A stretch of DNA of 64,000 bases from Mycteria americana. Taxonomy: Eukaryota; Chordata; Aves; Ciconiiformes; Ciconiidae. Positions within the stretch are counted from its first letter, which is position 1. Each line of letters starts with the position of its first letter. Both the position numbers and the translations under genes were made by a program. Below the pieces are notes generated by a model. The model saw only the letters and a list, made by a program, of their open reading frames with translations, was not told where the DNA came from and made no database searches. The DNA lies in assembly GCF_035582795.1 (NCBI RefSeq), contig NC_134368.1:10627501-10691500 (forward strand), in the 5' to 3' direction. Below, piece by piece: positions 1-13,600 of the stretch.

Positions 1-737
1 GTTTTGCAGTGACACATTTTCCTGGAGTGCAAATTACGAGCTGGAAGGACTCAGCGACAGCCCAGCACGCGCCCACAGCAGGGTCTGTGTTTGCATCGGG
101 AGCCGGAGGTGACAGCCCAGCCTGCAGGACCAGCTGCCGAAGCGATGCTAAAAGGTAGGCTAAAAATAAGGTGCTTATCAGGGCGAGAAGGGCCAAGTAT
201 TTCATCACTCTGCCTCGATCGATGACTAGCAAAGCATGGGCTAGGAGGAGGAGCATGTTTTGTTCGGGTCTGTATTCTGATTCACAGTTTGCTGGGCTTG
301 GGCAAATACCTTCTGTTGACTTAAGCCTTGCAGGAACATTGGTGCGACTGCTCGGCTGCACCGTCCCCCACCTGCCAGCATCTCTGCTCCTTGTAATGCA
401 GGACAGCAAAACACAGCATTTTATAGAGAAAGCACATAAAACCCATGGAGTCGTGGCTGGCCCAGCGCCCATAAAAAGCTGACAGGTTTGGGGTTTGGTG
501 CTCAGATCCCCCTTGCCCACCCGCCCCGCAGGGAAACGCAAGCAAAACTTCCCCTGCAAGGGGAAAAAAATAGCTTCACCTCATCTGAGCGACTTGACTG
601 ACTGTGTCCCAGGCAGGTACGTTATTTAAGGGACATTTCATTGAGCACAGGGGTAGGTTTGTTTCTTGGGGCCTTGTCTTCCTGGGAGACAGGCAGAGAG
701 AGGGCAGGGAGAGGAGCCTGGCAGGGGCAGAGCAGCA
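1..737. other. Left-edge sequence without recognised gene
   Basis: Moderately GC-rich unique sequence. An acceptor-like gttttgcag at 1-9 and a donor-like aaaag|gtaggc at about 155 bracket about 145 bp that is open in one frame. The window edge prevents any decision on whether this is an exon. Nothing else is recognised. Confidence 0.5.
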
Positions 738-1177
738 GGGGGGCAGTGCTGGCGGCAGTGCTGGTGGCAGTGGGGCAGTGCTGGTGGCAGTGGGGCAGTG
801 CTGGCAGCAGGGGGGCAGTGCTGGTGGCAGTGCTGGTGGCAGGGGGGCAGTGCTGGTGGCAGTGCTGGTGGCAGTGCTGGCGGCAGTGCTGGCGGCAGGG
901 GGGCAGTGCTGGTGGCAGTGCTGGTGGCAGTGCTGGTGGCAGTGCTGGCGGCAGGGGGGCAGTGCTGGTGGCAGTGGGGCAGTGCTGGTGGCAGTGCTGG
1001 TGGCAGTGCTGGTGGCAGTGGGGCAGTGCTGGTGCAGGGGGGCAGTGCTGGTGGCAGTGCTGGTGGCAGTGCTGGTGGCAGGGGGGCAGTGCTGGTGGCA
1101 GGGGGGCAGTGCTGGTGCAGGGGGGCAGTGCTGGTGGCAGTGCTGGTGGCAGTGCTGGCGGCAGTGCTGGTGGCAGC
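738..1177. repeat. G-rich minisatellite, 12-bp unit
   Basis: About 28 copies of a CAGTGCTGG core in a GGCAGTGCTGGT 12-bp unit. These are interspersed with longer variants in which GGCAGGGG or GGCAGTGG is inserted before the next core, giving about 20-bp units. The third-position variation (GGT or GGC) and the irregular order of short and long units suggest past unequal exchange. The unit has no stop codon in several frames of either strand. That creates long artificial open frames rich in Gly-Ser-Ala or His-Gln-Cys-Pro, which I do not call genes. Confidence 0.97.
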
Positions 1178-1780
1178 GCCCACAGCTCGACCCACTGCCC
1201 CCGCGGCCCCTCTCTGCAGGCAGGGCTGGCTGCGGGCAGGCTCCCAGCCACACCACGCGGCTTCACATCCACGTCTGCACCACGCTGGGACAACCTAAAT
1301 ACACCTTGCGGCGTCAAACGACAGCAACTCCCGCAGCTCGGATCCTCCGGCTGGTTTTATGAAAGCTAAGCCAAAGAAGAGCTCTCCAGCCCAGCTGCGC
1401 TGGGGCGCACAGGGACCCCAGGGGACGGCGCCGGTGTGGTGACACGCTCGCCGCTCGCTGCTGCCGTGCAAGGCACGTTGCCGCCGCGCCGGGAGCCCTC
1501 GCCGTGGGAAAGCCTTTGATCTAACCAGATCTCCCAGGGCCGCCTGCCGGACTCTGCTTCCACTTCGGTACCTGATCTTGTAAACATCAGCGACGGCGCA
1601 GCTGCCGCGCACGCAGAAGCCACATCCTGTCAACCCCTTTTGCAATCTGCAGGGCCATCTCCTTGGCCACAACGCAGAGAGGTTGCGACACCCGGGGAGC
1701 AACACGTCTGCATGGGGCAATGAAGGGCTGGTTCCCGTCAGGGCGCGGCGCCGGCTCTTTGCACCCGCACCCACCCGGGG
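1178..1780. other. GC-rich, CpG-containing patch next to the minisatellite
   Basis: CpG dinucleotides are frequent from about 1380 to 1620 (for example ttgccgccgcgccggg) and again at 1740-1775 (gggcgcggcgccggc). The patch is small and no first exon is recognisable in it. It may be a minor CpG island or GC-rich repeat-associated sequence. Confidence 0.5.
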
Positions 1781-3554
1781 TTTTCTTTTTCAAGTGACTG
1801 AGGCAGGCGACGTGCATCAGTAGATGGTTTCTGCGTGTAATTCTCCTCTCCACAGGAACATATATCTGACTTTATAATTCATGCATGCCTGGGAAGTTCA
1901 ATCCAGTCCCACTGGAGTAGCAAGCTCAATGGGAGTTTATTTATTTAAAAGAGTGCATGCAGTAGCATGGAAAAAAATCAAATCTATCAGAAACCATAAG
2001 TCTTAATCCTAAACCAGCTTTGCTTTTCTTAAAATATGGTCTAGGGAAACTGCTTTTAAAATGTGGCTTCCATGGAGTCTTGGCTTTAGCATTGCAATCC
2101 CTACAGAACAATATTATAGCATAATAATTAAAACATTTACAAAATGAAGATAATCTATGGCTGATCCAAGTTTCTATGGAAATTTGGAGGGTATGGTGTA
2201 TGCAGCTGTTCCCATCTAATGCAAAGGTTGGCTGTAGCTCTACTTCTGAGCCCATTTGTAACTTAGGGGATAATTTATCTGTTCTGTTTACACAGTTCTC
2301 AGCTTGCACAGCCCTAGAGTGTAACTTTTCTATGGTTCCCAGGCAAAAGGGTGTCTTACCCTCCCTGCTCCGCCTAAGCAATTAGTGTTCTCGAAGTTAA
2401 TGAAATGCCTCTGCTGAAAGGTGTGGGTGCTTGCGCCGGTGTCACAGATGTTGCACTGCACGAGATGTATCGGAACATCAGGCACACCAGCAGAGAATGG
2501 AAGCACTTGCACGTGCTGGCCTGCGGTGCCCACAGATATGGTCCCACAAAGACTCGCTCCAGTCACTCTGCTTTATACCTGCAAGGCATTTGCCTCCATT
2601 TTGTTCCCCTTTAAGCTCCCGCATCCCTCACCCGATGCTGCTGGCGGTGCCGGCTCCGAAAGGCTCGGCCAGCAGCAGGGGAAGGAGTTGGGAGCTGGCA
2701 CAGCTGGCGCCAGAGGTTCTGCCAGATGTTTGGCTGTGGGTATGGGCCCATCCCTGTGCCCCTGCTCCTGAGCTGATGGTTCCTGCTAACAGGTTTTCCT
2801 GAGTCCACGCAGGGTAAAGGCAGACCAGAGGAAGCTGAAGAGAAGGCAGTTCCCCCACAGCATGAGGCTAGCATCTTAAGGGCAGTTAAATATTTTTATT
2901 TAAAGCCATGGGCATCTTTATATGAGTCACTGTATTAACACTTTTATAGACACACACAGATCAGGGGAGGGTGTTGTGTGACAAAGCAAAAGGATAGAAA
3001 CACCCAAGAAAAGATCTTAAACACTATGATGAAGGACTTTTTGGGCTGATACCTCTACCTGGTACTTTATAAACCAGGCTGATAAAGAGCTGGACAACCT
3101 GCAACTGCTTGTGTGGGAGCAGAGAGCAGACATTTGCTACCTGCTCATCGTCACGACATGATGTTTTACATTCACAAACTTATCTCCAGTGAGTCTGTGG
3201 CTCATGTAAGCAGTTTTCATTTTGCAATCTTAAATTGCTAATGAAGAAAGTATTAATAACCTTTAAGCAAAGAAAGTTCGCCAGTAGAGCAGAGCTCCAG
3301 CTGCTACGCAATGGCCCCAGGGGTGCAAAACCTTCAAGTCTCATTGAAACAACAGCATGAAAGTCTGCTTTTTACCGAGGGAGAGGAAAACTCTGTCAGT
3401 CAGGAGTGCACAGAAGAAAATCTTTCAGCTGAAGCAGTGCTGGAGGTTCCCATCCTCAACAAATATTTAGTAGCATTCACTGAGTGATTCCCTTAGCATT
3501 AGTTTGAACTCAAAGATAGAAAGACATAAAGTCTCAGTGCTTCACAGTGAGAAT

Positions 3555-3609
3555 TAAAAAAAAAAAACAACCAAAAATAACCCAAAACACACAAAAACCC
3601 CCAAACCCA
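3555..3609. repeat. A/C-rich low-complexity tract
   Basis: An A12 run is followed by CAACC, AAAATAACCC and CACACAAAAACCCCC words, with no G or T-rich interruption. A similar short tract lies at 29309-29340. Confidence 0.8.
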
Positions 3610-5710
3610 GTATTTTAATTCCTGGTTGCATTTAACCGCTGCAGGACAGCTGAGTTACAGTTGGGATGGAGGCGGTGATGGCTCAAAAGTGTCGTTGATT
3701 TTAGAGAACAGCTGTATCCAGAGGCCCTCGGTCATTTCTCAGTGAAAATTATTTGCAAATAAAGATACACATCCCAAGACGTTAGAAAGCCAGTCAAAAC
3801 ACAAGGGAACTCAGAAGCTGAGATAAGTCTCACTTTATATGGCAGGCCTTCACTTAAGAAAAATTCATTTTGCTCTGTTGTTGAAAGAGTCCGTGTCTCA
3901 GACGGCTTCAGTTCGAGCAGCTCCTGCAGTCACGCTGACGGCCGACGGCCAGAAAGGGAAGGACATGCGGGGACCCTGAAATCGCAGAAGCAAGATCCCA
4001 ATTCACCTCTTCCAGCAGAAAAAAAAGAAAAAAAAAGCATAAAATGCCTGCAATTGCATGCCCCAGCCTTCAGCCAAGCCGCAGATGAAGGAGATCGGGA
4101 AAAACTGTTTCTTGTGCTCAGGGCTCGGTGGGGTCAGCTGCACCACCGGAGCCTGGCTGCTCACGGAAATACTTGGAGGAAAAAGCATTTCCTGCCATCC
4201 CGAGAATACTAATTTGGCTCACGTGTGATATCGCAAAGGGTCGTCGTGCCAATGGAGAGAAACTCTGCTGATAAATTTGTGTGCAGGGCTTGTGGCGAGA
4301 GCGCTTATCTGTATCACTGCAAGGGGATGGTCGGGGCATTATTCATGGTAACTACAGGGTAGTTGTTTACTTTACGCTGGTCTTCAGTGCTTATAAAAGA
4401 CATCCTGAGCAGAGGAGGGCTGTTGTGTTATTTTTTTGTAGACATCTGAGTACAGAAGATTTGAATACACATATTTGGTAGTACAAAAAGACATAAGCCA
4501 GGCTGGGACCGACCCAAACTCCTCCGCTTCCCCAAAGGGCAGCATCACAGCTTGGCTTAGCCCCAGCAGACACAGAGACCCGCAGATGCTCTGATGGAGA
4601 GCAATGCCCCATTCACCCTCTGGCCTCCACTGACTTGTGGCATCAGGAGTAAGGAAGGGGTCTTGACATGACACAAGAGTGATTTCCTAGAAGAAAAGAT
4701 TTGCTGAGCTGTCTGTGCTGAGGGGTTGTTTGCAGGAGCGCAGGTCTCTGTGTCCACGCCAGGGTTTGCAGCAATAAATCACTGGTTCGCTCGAATGCAT
4801 TCCTTATTCCCCGTGGGAGCCCTGTTGCTAAGTCACACAATTATATCACCGTGGAGTGTCTATGATTTTTTGTAGTTTGTTGGGTTTTTTGTTCCCCAGC
4901 AGACCTTCTGGGCAAACAGGTTTCCTTAAGCCAAAATCTTAAATTTTCAGTTGGATGTTAGCTGGATTTTGGTCATCGTCTTACCTGCAGCCTGGACAGG
5001 CCATGAAAACGTGTCTGCATATGGTTCTGCTGCTGGGTTATAACATCGGTCACCTCCGTCAGAGCTGCTCCCTCTCCTTTTTGGGACAGGAGGGAGGACC
5101 GGGCTTTCTGCATCTCCCAGCTCTTCACAGGTCCAAGGGCGGGAGGGCAAAGCCTCATCCATAAGGGGCAGCTGTGGAGAGGTTTGCAGAGAGCTCCGGG
5201 CAGCGTGAGGGGGCTAAAAAGGGGTAAGAGGCTTTGCTGTCCTGCCTGCACACTGAGTGCTCAGCTTGTGCCAAAATACTGTGCTGAATCAGAGATTTAC
5301 CCTGGTGCCAGTTCTTGCAAGAAGAGAACCAGGTCCTGATTGCAGCTTTGCTGTTAACGTGCTGATCCTGTGCTTAGGAAAATCAAAGATAAAATATTAT
5401 GGGTTTTAGTAGCACTTTATCCATTTCCAGCAATCCTACATCAGTTCCTGATCTTCATCATAATAAACTGTAACAAAACAAGAATTAAACTTAGATTTAT
5501 CTTAGATTAACCAACAAGCCTCCTTCAACACCTTAAGAAATCCATTAGAAAGCAATTTGCACAGTCTCCTTGCTTTCTGGTTTGCAGGACACCACCTCTC
5601 CCACCCTTATGGCCAATTTTGTTGTTTCTGTGATTACACTGTTTTAAACCCAGAGCCAAAAAAGCTCTGCGCATGTTTAAGTCTCTCCCTATACATATAA
5701 AGGCTTTGGA

Positions 5711-5724
5711 TTTTTTTTTTTTTT
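5711..5724. repeat. T14 homopolymer
   Basis: Fourteen consecutive T on the plus strand in intergenic sequence. Confidence 0.9.
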
Positions 5725-6415
5725 AATTACTTAAATTCTGGTAGAGTATTTTCTTTGTAACTACTACTGCTACACGCATTAAACCAGCTCTGAAGTGAAA
5801 CAGCAATTAGAGCAAATGTTAAGATCATCAGCCACTCAGGTCTATTAAAGCAGAAAACTATTTTTGAGGCAATCCAAGAAACACAGCCCACCCGGCCAAC
5901 AACAACACACCTTCCTCGTAAAGGCACAGGTTTTTGTGCAGTTAACGAGCAGCTGCATCTGACCACTGAGCTCAGAAGAGCCCGAGCGCCAACTAATAAC
6001 GCAGCTGCAATGTAGATGTATTCTGGGAGCAAACGGCACTTCGATTTGCTTTCCCAAAAACGAGGGGGTGTGCGCAGTGTCCGACAGTGCTGCGAGCGTG
6101 TACCCCCATCCAGAGAGACGCAAGGGAAATCTGCTTACAAAGAGCAAACTGGAGCCAGACCTGAAACTGTGACAAGATGGGTGTCCTGGGAGCATGTGGA
6201 CTTCTCCTGCAGAACCAGCCATCCTCGCCACACGTAGCTTTGGCTGGGATTTCCGCTGAAAGGGAAGAGCCTTTTTCTGTTATATATGGATAACAGAGCA
6301 TGTCCTTCACCATGCTGCAGCACTTGCAGTGCAGAATGCATTCCCCGTTAGAAATAAACACCTATTTCCAATTGGTTTACAGCTAAAAATGAGTTTAATG
6401 AGAACTTTCAGATCT

Positions 6416-6427
6416 CCCCCCCCCCCC
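6416..6427. repeat. C12 homopolymer
   Basis: Twelve consecutive C on the plus strand in intergenic sequence. Confidence 0.9.
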
Positions 6428-9194
6428 TGCTTTGGTCCTTTGGAAATTTAATAAAATAAAAACCCAGCTTAAACTTCTGGGGTGTTTTAACTCACTTTAA
6501 CTCTCAAATATATCCCAGACTTCTAGGAATAAGGGCAGTTGCCTAATGTTCATCCCGACTGAAAAGGCATCTTTCAGGCCATGCTGCAAACTGCAAGAGT
6601 TTGTTAAGGAGAGGTCTACAGGAACAGCCCTTTTCCCGCGTGGCCGCTCTTGCCCCGTGCTCCTGAGCGGTGCAGCCAAGGCATTCCCAAGACCCGGCCG
6701 CAGCAGAGGGGTGGGAGGGCAGGAGCTACCTGGCGTGAGCTCTGTGGGAGCTCCATCAGCATGGCGGGAGCCTGTGCCCATGTTGAAAGAACAGAGGGTT
6801 TCTGATATGAAAACTGACGTTTATGAATACTGCTGGGATCATCAATTCGTCTGCAGACCCTCACAAGATGCCTGTTGGGAAGGAGGAAGGAGCAGGACGG
6901 GTGCATGCTTCCAGGGCACGCCGGGAGGGATGGGGGCTGAGGCTAACATAAACACAACACCCCTGAATGTATAGGTTTAACCCTCTCTCTGCATTTCCTG
7001 AGCTTTTAAGCACCTGGCTTTAAATAATTCAAACCACCGTCTTTCAACCCTACCTCTATTTTAACATTTTTTAAATTAAGGAATAAAAATGTAATACAGT
7101 GCAATATTTTAACCTATTTATTTCTTTACCCAGGCCCCTGGGTTTGCCTTTTCCTGCCTCGGGCAGGCCTCCGCCACGCTGCCTGGCACCCACCCACCAG
7201 CTCCTCGGGGTTTAGTCCTGCAGTCTGCATCCACCTTCCCCTCTCCTGTTTAATCAACAATTTTTAAAAATGCTGATTATGCAGTGATTTTGCGATTTTT
7301 CTCTGAAATGGAACTGTCACAGGGAAAGGAGAACTCATCAGTTGTACCAATAGGTGAGATAAAAAGGATGGAGATCGCAGAGCAGAAAGATAATAAAAAA
7401 CAAAGACACCAAAACCATCCTTAAAACAGAAGGGAGCAGTACTGGGTAGGGGAGAGATAAGTACCTTGTTCTATATACTCCTCAAGTACCTTTTCCTTTG
7501 GGGAGGAAAAAAAAAAAGAGATCTGGATCTTAACGCTTTCACAGGGACATTAGAAGATCATTACACTTGTAGACTTTCTGTCTCCCCCAGTACATTAACA
7601 TCCCATACCCACACCTCATGCAAGATTTCCCTGGAGATGTCACCTTCTTTCATCACATCTGATATCTAATAAAGACATAAGAGAATTTAATAACAGACTG
7701 CACAGGGGAGACTTCTGTTCAAACAGTCAAGGTTGCTGCTGATGTGTTGTTACTAGGGATGCTGAAGAAGGATAAGAGCGACCAGGAAACCATGGGGTGT
7801 TTAGTTTTGGAGGTTGTGCTGGTGAAGCCACTGATATCATCCCAGCCAGCCCAGGCTTTGTATGAAGCGAGGCACAAAAAGCTTTTCCAGCCTTTCCAGC
7901 TTTGTCTGATTGAGTCCAGTTCCTCGTCACTTGGCTCTACGCTTTTACACAACTTTTTGGAGGGGGGATACCTGCTCCAAAGGATCCTGAGACAACACAG
8001 CAAGTGAAGGAGACCAAAGTGGTCAAAGTGAACTTGCACCCATTTCAATCACACTTGCTGAATTTAACAGAATATTCCTGCATTGCTTAAGAAATCCCCT
8101 GCCCTGCTTGAGAAACCAGCCCCAAAAGGTACCTGGCTGGTCTCCTACGGGAACAAGTACTTGCATGAAGAGCGCCGTGCTTTTACGGCCCCTCTCTCCC
8201 AGCCCTGACATAGTTTCCGCAGCCAAAATTTTCAAGAATGACCATTGGTTTTGGGTGCTCAAATTGAAACAACTTAAGAAGCTAATTCTTTTTTTCATCT
8301 GGAGGTGAGTAAGCATTTTCACAGCAGCGGTCTCATATAAAATCGTCTCAAATGAGAAACTGAAAAATGAAGCCTGCAAAAATACCATGTCACTTCTAAA
8401 AATTGTGGCAAGCTACAATAGAGCACGCTGACCTGATGGCTGGGCCTTGAGGTACTTGTGGGGCTTGTTCATGCAGTGCTCGCCAGGTCCTTTGTCATTC
8501 GGTTCTAGTTCATCTTTTACAAATCTGTGTTCACATATTCATTTTGCAGAGATGTACTGGAACATTTTCTATAATTGCTTTTATTGCTGGTGACGGGTGA
8601 TTGGCTTCACTGCAAATTGTTCATGATTCTTCTCAGGTGTGTGTTTTAAACAGAGAAGGGAATAAGCCAAGTATAGACAGATGCTTGGTTACAAATATAT
8701 TGTATGTATACTATGAGGTAAGTATAGATGAGAAATGGAAAATGTCTATTTGCTGAGAGCTGAACCAGGTACCCGAGGGCAATGCCAACTGTGCCCTTTA
8801 GAGTTCAACTCCCAGTTTTGGCACTAGTTTGCTGAGGAGGACATATATTCAAGATATTGCTGGTAGCTGCATCAAGGTTATTAGTAAGTAAAGAACTCAG
8901 GACCCTTTCACTCCCCCTTTCTCACTAAATCTATGAATTCAGTTTTTACTACGCTGAAAACATCTCAACTTTTGCTTTTCAACTATTTAACGTAAATTGC
9001 AGATTTCTTACATGCTTCAGGAGATTCCCTTCAAAATGGAGTAGGGTTGGGATTCGTTCCTGAGCTGTTTTCTTCCAGCAACATCACGGTACTTTTCTTG
9101 TTCCTGCACAGGCTCGTTGCTTCCCTCGTTCTGGGCTCCCCGCACTTGGTGTCCTCATTCTGCCTCTGGAGACCCATCCTCCTGGACCTGCTGC

Positions 9195-9239
9195 ATCACC
9201 CGCTTCGGTGTCACCCGCTTCAGTGTCACCCACTTCTAC
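9195..9239. repeat. Short tandem repeat, three copies of a 15-bp unit
   Basis: Three near-identical copies of a unit resembling TCACCCGCTTCGGTG stand head to tail, the last with one change (CCCACTTC). It is too short for functional inference. Confidence 0.8.
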
Positions 9240-10429
9240 AGCTCCAGAGAGCCTCCATCGCTTTGCTGCCGGAGCATTGAGCCACAGGAAAGAAGAAGTT
9301 TGCAAAGTCCAGAAATATTCTTAGGGAGAAGAAAGGAAATGCTGAGTGTTGGCTACTTGGCAAAGGCTGCATGTTCGCTGCCACTGTGGAAAATGCCTGG
9401 GAGGCACCATTAACTCATTGCTCATTGCTACGGGCTGGCTTGTGTCCACACCGCTAAGGACCAGCTCTCTCTGAAGGGCAATGGTTACCTTCATGCTGTG
9501 CAGCACTTGTCCTGGGTCTCCTCTGAGCACCCTGCAGAGCACCACAGGCCCTGGGTCAATAACTATTGTATCAGGGACTTTACTTACTTATTTTGAAATT
9601 CTCCAAACAATGAAAGGAGTGGGTGGCAGCCTGCCAGCATGATGCTTTTGCAGCAGGATGTGAAGGCGTTTTGGGTTCTGCAGTACAGCATGGAGGTCGG
9701 TGGGCATGAGGTCTCCTGGGATGGTTGGAGAACTCTCCAGGGTAGAGTCTGGTCCAGCTCATGACAGGTTCTTCTGTCTGGGCAACTCTGGAAAAAAGCA
9801 CCGTCAGTCATGTTGAGGTTTCTCCTTGGGAGAAACCAGTTGGTTTGCTCCAGAACAGAGACAGGAGGGAGCTCATATGCATGCCGTGGAGACAGACGGT
9901 GAGTAGAGCCTTGAGGGGAACACAGGCAGCCAAATTGGCTGTGCAGACGAAAGGTGCTTTCATATCCCCATCGTGGTCTCACCAAGTGAGATGCTAAACG
10001 CGGCATGAGCAATGCAATTTTTCCTCACCATCACCTGCAGGATCAGCAGGGCTGGTCCCTCGCTGCTTTCCCGCCGTTGTCACAACCAGAGGTCTGGAGG
10101 AGTCTCTGGCACGTGGGTTTTCAGCCGCCGTGAACTCCTAGAGCTTTGCCAGATGAGGACAATCTTTGTGCCTTGGCTCTGCAATTTTTAAAAGTAAATG
10201 CGACTAAACAGCAATTCTTCTTTCTCTCTTTCAATTGCCCTAGCCTTTGATTTTGGGCCTGTATAGGGGTTTAGGCTCAGTTTTAACCTTAAGACGTAAG
10301 ATACATAAAATACGCCCATAAAAACAACGTAAATTGCACACAACTGACTGATTTCAATAGCTCCCCCATCCCATTTACAGTCCATGTTTTCAATAATGCA
10401 GCTCTGGCTGGAAAGCAGTATGAGACAGC

Positions 10430-10620
10430 ATTATTCTCTATCATACATAGTCTATTTACAGCAATACATGAAAATGTTTACTTTAAAATATAAATGTCAT
10501 TATAAAGGTATAATTACAGATAAGACTGTGCCTCTTTCAGCCACCCCAAATTATAGGTTCAAATTATAACAATAAAACAGGATCAAATTAATGACCTCGA
10601 TTAATTTCATTATGGAGAGG
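10430..10620. promoter_or_regulatory. Candidate noncoding regulatory element
   Basis: AT-rich block with clustered TAAT sites, including CAAATTAATGACCT (a homeodomain site next to a nuclear-receptor half-site TGACCT) and CGATTAATTTCATTA. It ends abruptly at GC-richer sequence near 10620. Low-confidence inference from motif density. Confidence 0.25.
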
Positions 10621-13600
10621 AGCGAACGCCACTCGGCACGGGATAAGCTTACGCTGCCTGACCTCATTTCATCTGTCCTCTTCCCCTGCAACAGAGGAGC
10701 GCCCGATAGCGCATCAGGTGAGCTGTTCCTCCCAAAGACGTTGCTAAGCAAGCAGCTGCAGGGTTACAAATGTTGAGTGCTTAATATACGGTACATGGGA
10801 GTAGAGATTAACTTTATTTTTTTTCCTTTCCAGGTATTAAAGAAACTAGGATGGCTCAACTGAACTGCACTGAAATAGTTTGGAATCAGAAATTAACCCA
10901 GATTTAAAGCAATCATCAGTATTTGTGTACAGACTGAACTGATTTATCATGCGTGCTATATGCTGAGTTGCAAAACCTTGCTGTATTAGTGATTTAACAG
11001 GAGGAACAATTTGATTTGTCATTACTAATAGGGATGGAACTAAATTAGTCTCCCACATAATTTATGCTGATGAGGTCATGCTTAGATTTCCCTTTGCAGA
11101 TTTACATTCTCACTGGCTTTAATCACAGCTAAGAACCATATCGTATGAGTAACACTATTATGAAATGCTGAAGTATTTTCAGAGGGGTTTAGAAACCCAG
11201 GAAAATCATGGAAGTTAAAATCAAAGATAAGCTTTAATATTCAGCCCTATGTTGTACATTTGATTAAATATTAATTCACAGCAATGTGTTGGGTACTTAC
11301 AGTCAAGCTCTCTTGACCCATTTGAAATGCACAGTCACGTATATAAACCTGGCATTTGAAAAAGGACAGGTCAACCCTGTAGATCCCACTTAAATCTTGC
11401 CTACAGTTCTCGCTTAATTAGTGGCCTAACCCTACCCTTATAAGTTGTTGACCTAATCACAGTTGTGGAGTTAGGAAAATATTGCTGTAAGATAGATATG
11501 CAGGCTTTGAAAAATGCAGAGTCTCTCTGCAATACTTTATTTTAATTTTTGTTTTTGTTTTAGCAAAGCGACAAGGGATGAAAGGATGGCAATGAAATTC
11601 TGGTTTATTCAACGAATTTGACTTTTACTACCAACGGCAGAACTGTCGTCTGGATGGGAACATTGGGAATTGGGCTGCTTTCTAGTTAAAAAGGGGAAAA
11701 AAGAAAAAGCCACTGGGTAGAGCAGCTTCCTGAACTACTTAGTGGGATACGATGTGGGAAAAGCAGCAGGTAGCTCGTAGTGCAAGCTGGGATGCTGAAA
11801 CATCCAAACTACAACAACACACCTCAGCATTTGTCTTTGTTGGGGAACCTGGGAGAAGATAGTGCAGGTTTGCAGAGTGCTGCCTCTGCTTCTGCCCTGC
11901 AGCTTCTCAGATGGTACATCACCTCCTGCACCACGGCCAATACATCCACAACTCTCAGTGAACTATTTGCAACCGTCAGCCCCTGCTTTCACCGTCAAAT
12001 AAAGTCAGCACTGGGATGGAGCCACCTTTTCCCCATCCACAGCCATTGCTCTGTTCTAACTTCTTGCACTGAAATTTCTTGAATTTTTGCTTGTGAGAAA
12101 CTGTTAATAGCATTTCATTTGGTATCAGTGCTTTGATCTCCCCACTTAAATACCACATTAATTCAGAGCTCCCCTGGGTGGATGAGTGCACAGTATTAGT
12201 TAACCTCTTCTGCTGGAAGTCTCAAATATGATTTAGAAATAATTCTGTGCATTGTGACAGAAACAAAAACTCATCCTTAATTAAATGTATAAATAAAGGG
12301 GATTTGTATCCTTCGACCAACCAGAATTCAGACACCAGCTCTTTGCATTGCTTTTTCACTGCATTAAAGCAAAATTTCAAATTCTACATGATCAGCCTAC
12401 CAAGTCTCCTTTCTGGTCAGAAAACAGGGCATTTTCCTGAATACCATAAAGCACCCGTGAGCAATGAGCTAGCCAGATCCTTGAAACATTTAGATTTTGA
12501 TCCTTCTTTTGGGAATAGAAACTGAGCTGCAAATTTTGGGAACACCCAAATTCCATTACTGCTGTCAAGTTGCAAATGGTTTATTACTATTTTAAACTCC
12601 TTTAAGAAGTCTTTCAAGGTGTTATTGATCGGATCTACAAAGGGATCAAGCTCAAGTTTTGCAAAGAGCCTCTCAGCTCCTACCCACAGATTTCTGACTT
12701 CTTACCAAGAACGTGCTTGTGGGTGCCCGACCGCCTAAATCTTGGTGGTGCAGGGCTGGCTGGAGCCTGAGCTTTCCACCTCTCTTCTCAATAGCTGTTA
12801 GGTATGCCCCAAGCACAAAAGAGGGTAGATGGTGACTTTCCACGCAGTGCCAGAAGTGGCTTGTGCAGTGGCTTCTTGCTGGTGGTGATGGTCATGTAGG
12901 ACTCTATACTTTGTGGGGTTTTTTTTAAATCTAACTACATTTTTATGTTATATTTCCAGGTTCTTATCTGCAACCAGTCAATTGAATACTGCAATCACTA
13001 AGGCCTGTGCTTGGTTTCATGCTTGTCCTTCTGCCCCCATGATTCTTACCAGCCTGGTCCTGGGCAGGACCAAAGCTGCTGTGGAGGCTGAGGGGTCAGT
13101 CCTGCAATCCTCCGACCCTGTCCATGGGCTGGCAGAGCCCAGAGCCCACATCTTCTGGTCTGGGACAAGTTCTGCAGGTGCTGCACCATTGTATGAAAGC
13201 AGGGAGCTTCACCACCAGCACATGCAGCATCATCCTGCCACTGTGCTGCTCAGGTGGACTGAATCCCAAGTTAATTCCACTACCCATGTCTCATTATCTC
13301 AAGGGAAAGCCAAACCCCTCTTTTGAGTGGACAGGGCTGCCACCTGGAGGCACCCCAGTTTTCCTACGTAGTCTGTAGAGAGAAGGAAGCGCCTGTGCAA
13401 GACGGACTGCAGGCTCCAGAAGTGTCTGACCAGTCACGTAGGACATTTATGCAGCCATGTTATGCAGTCAGGAGATGGCAATTTTGGCACCTCAGCAGAC
13501 GCTTTATGCTAGAGGCCTCTCTGGGGTTAAGGATTTCATCTGGGAGCAGAGTGGTTCTTTGCTCCCAAACTGAGCCAAAGTACTCTCTGGGTTTTTCTCT

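Larger units (their letters stand above)
1781..9194. other. Intergenic sequence without recognised gene
   Basis: Mostly unique sequence of moderate GC content. Low-complexity tracts are an A/C-rich stretch at 3555-3609, T14 at 5711-5724 and C12 at 6416-6427. Open frames here are short, overlap on both strands and show no family motif. I see no exon that I can support. Confidence 0.6.

Noticed and set aside
604..1369. Long overlapping frames on both strands (up to 252 codons) rich in Gly-Ser-Ala-Gly or His-Gln-His-Cys-Pro
   Set aside because: They are produced by the stop-free 12-bp minisatellite unit, are open in several frames on both strands at once, and match no protein family.
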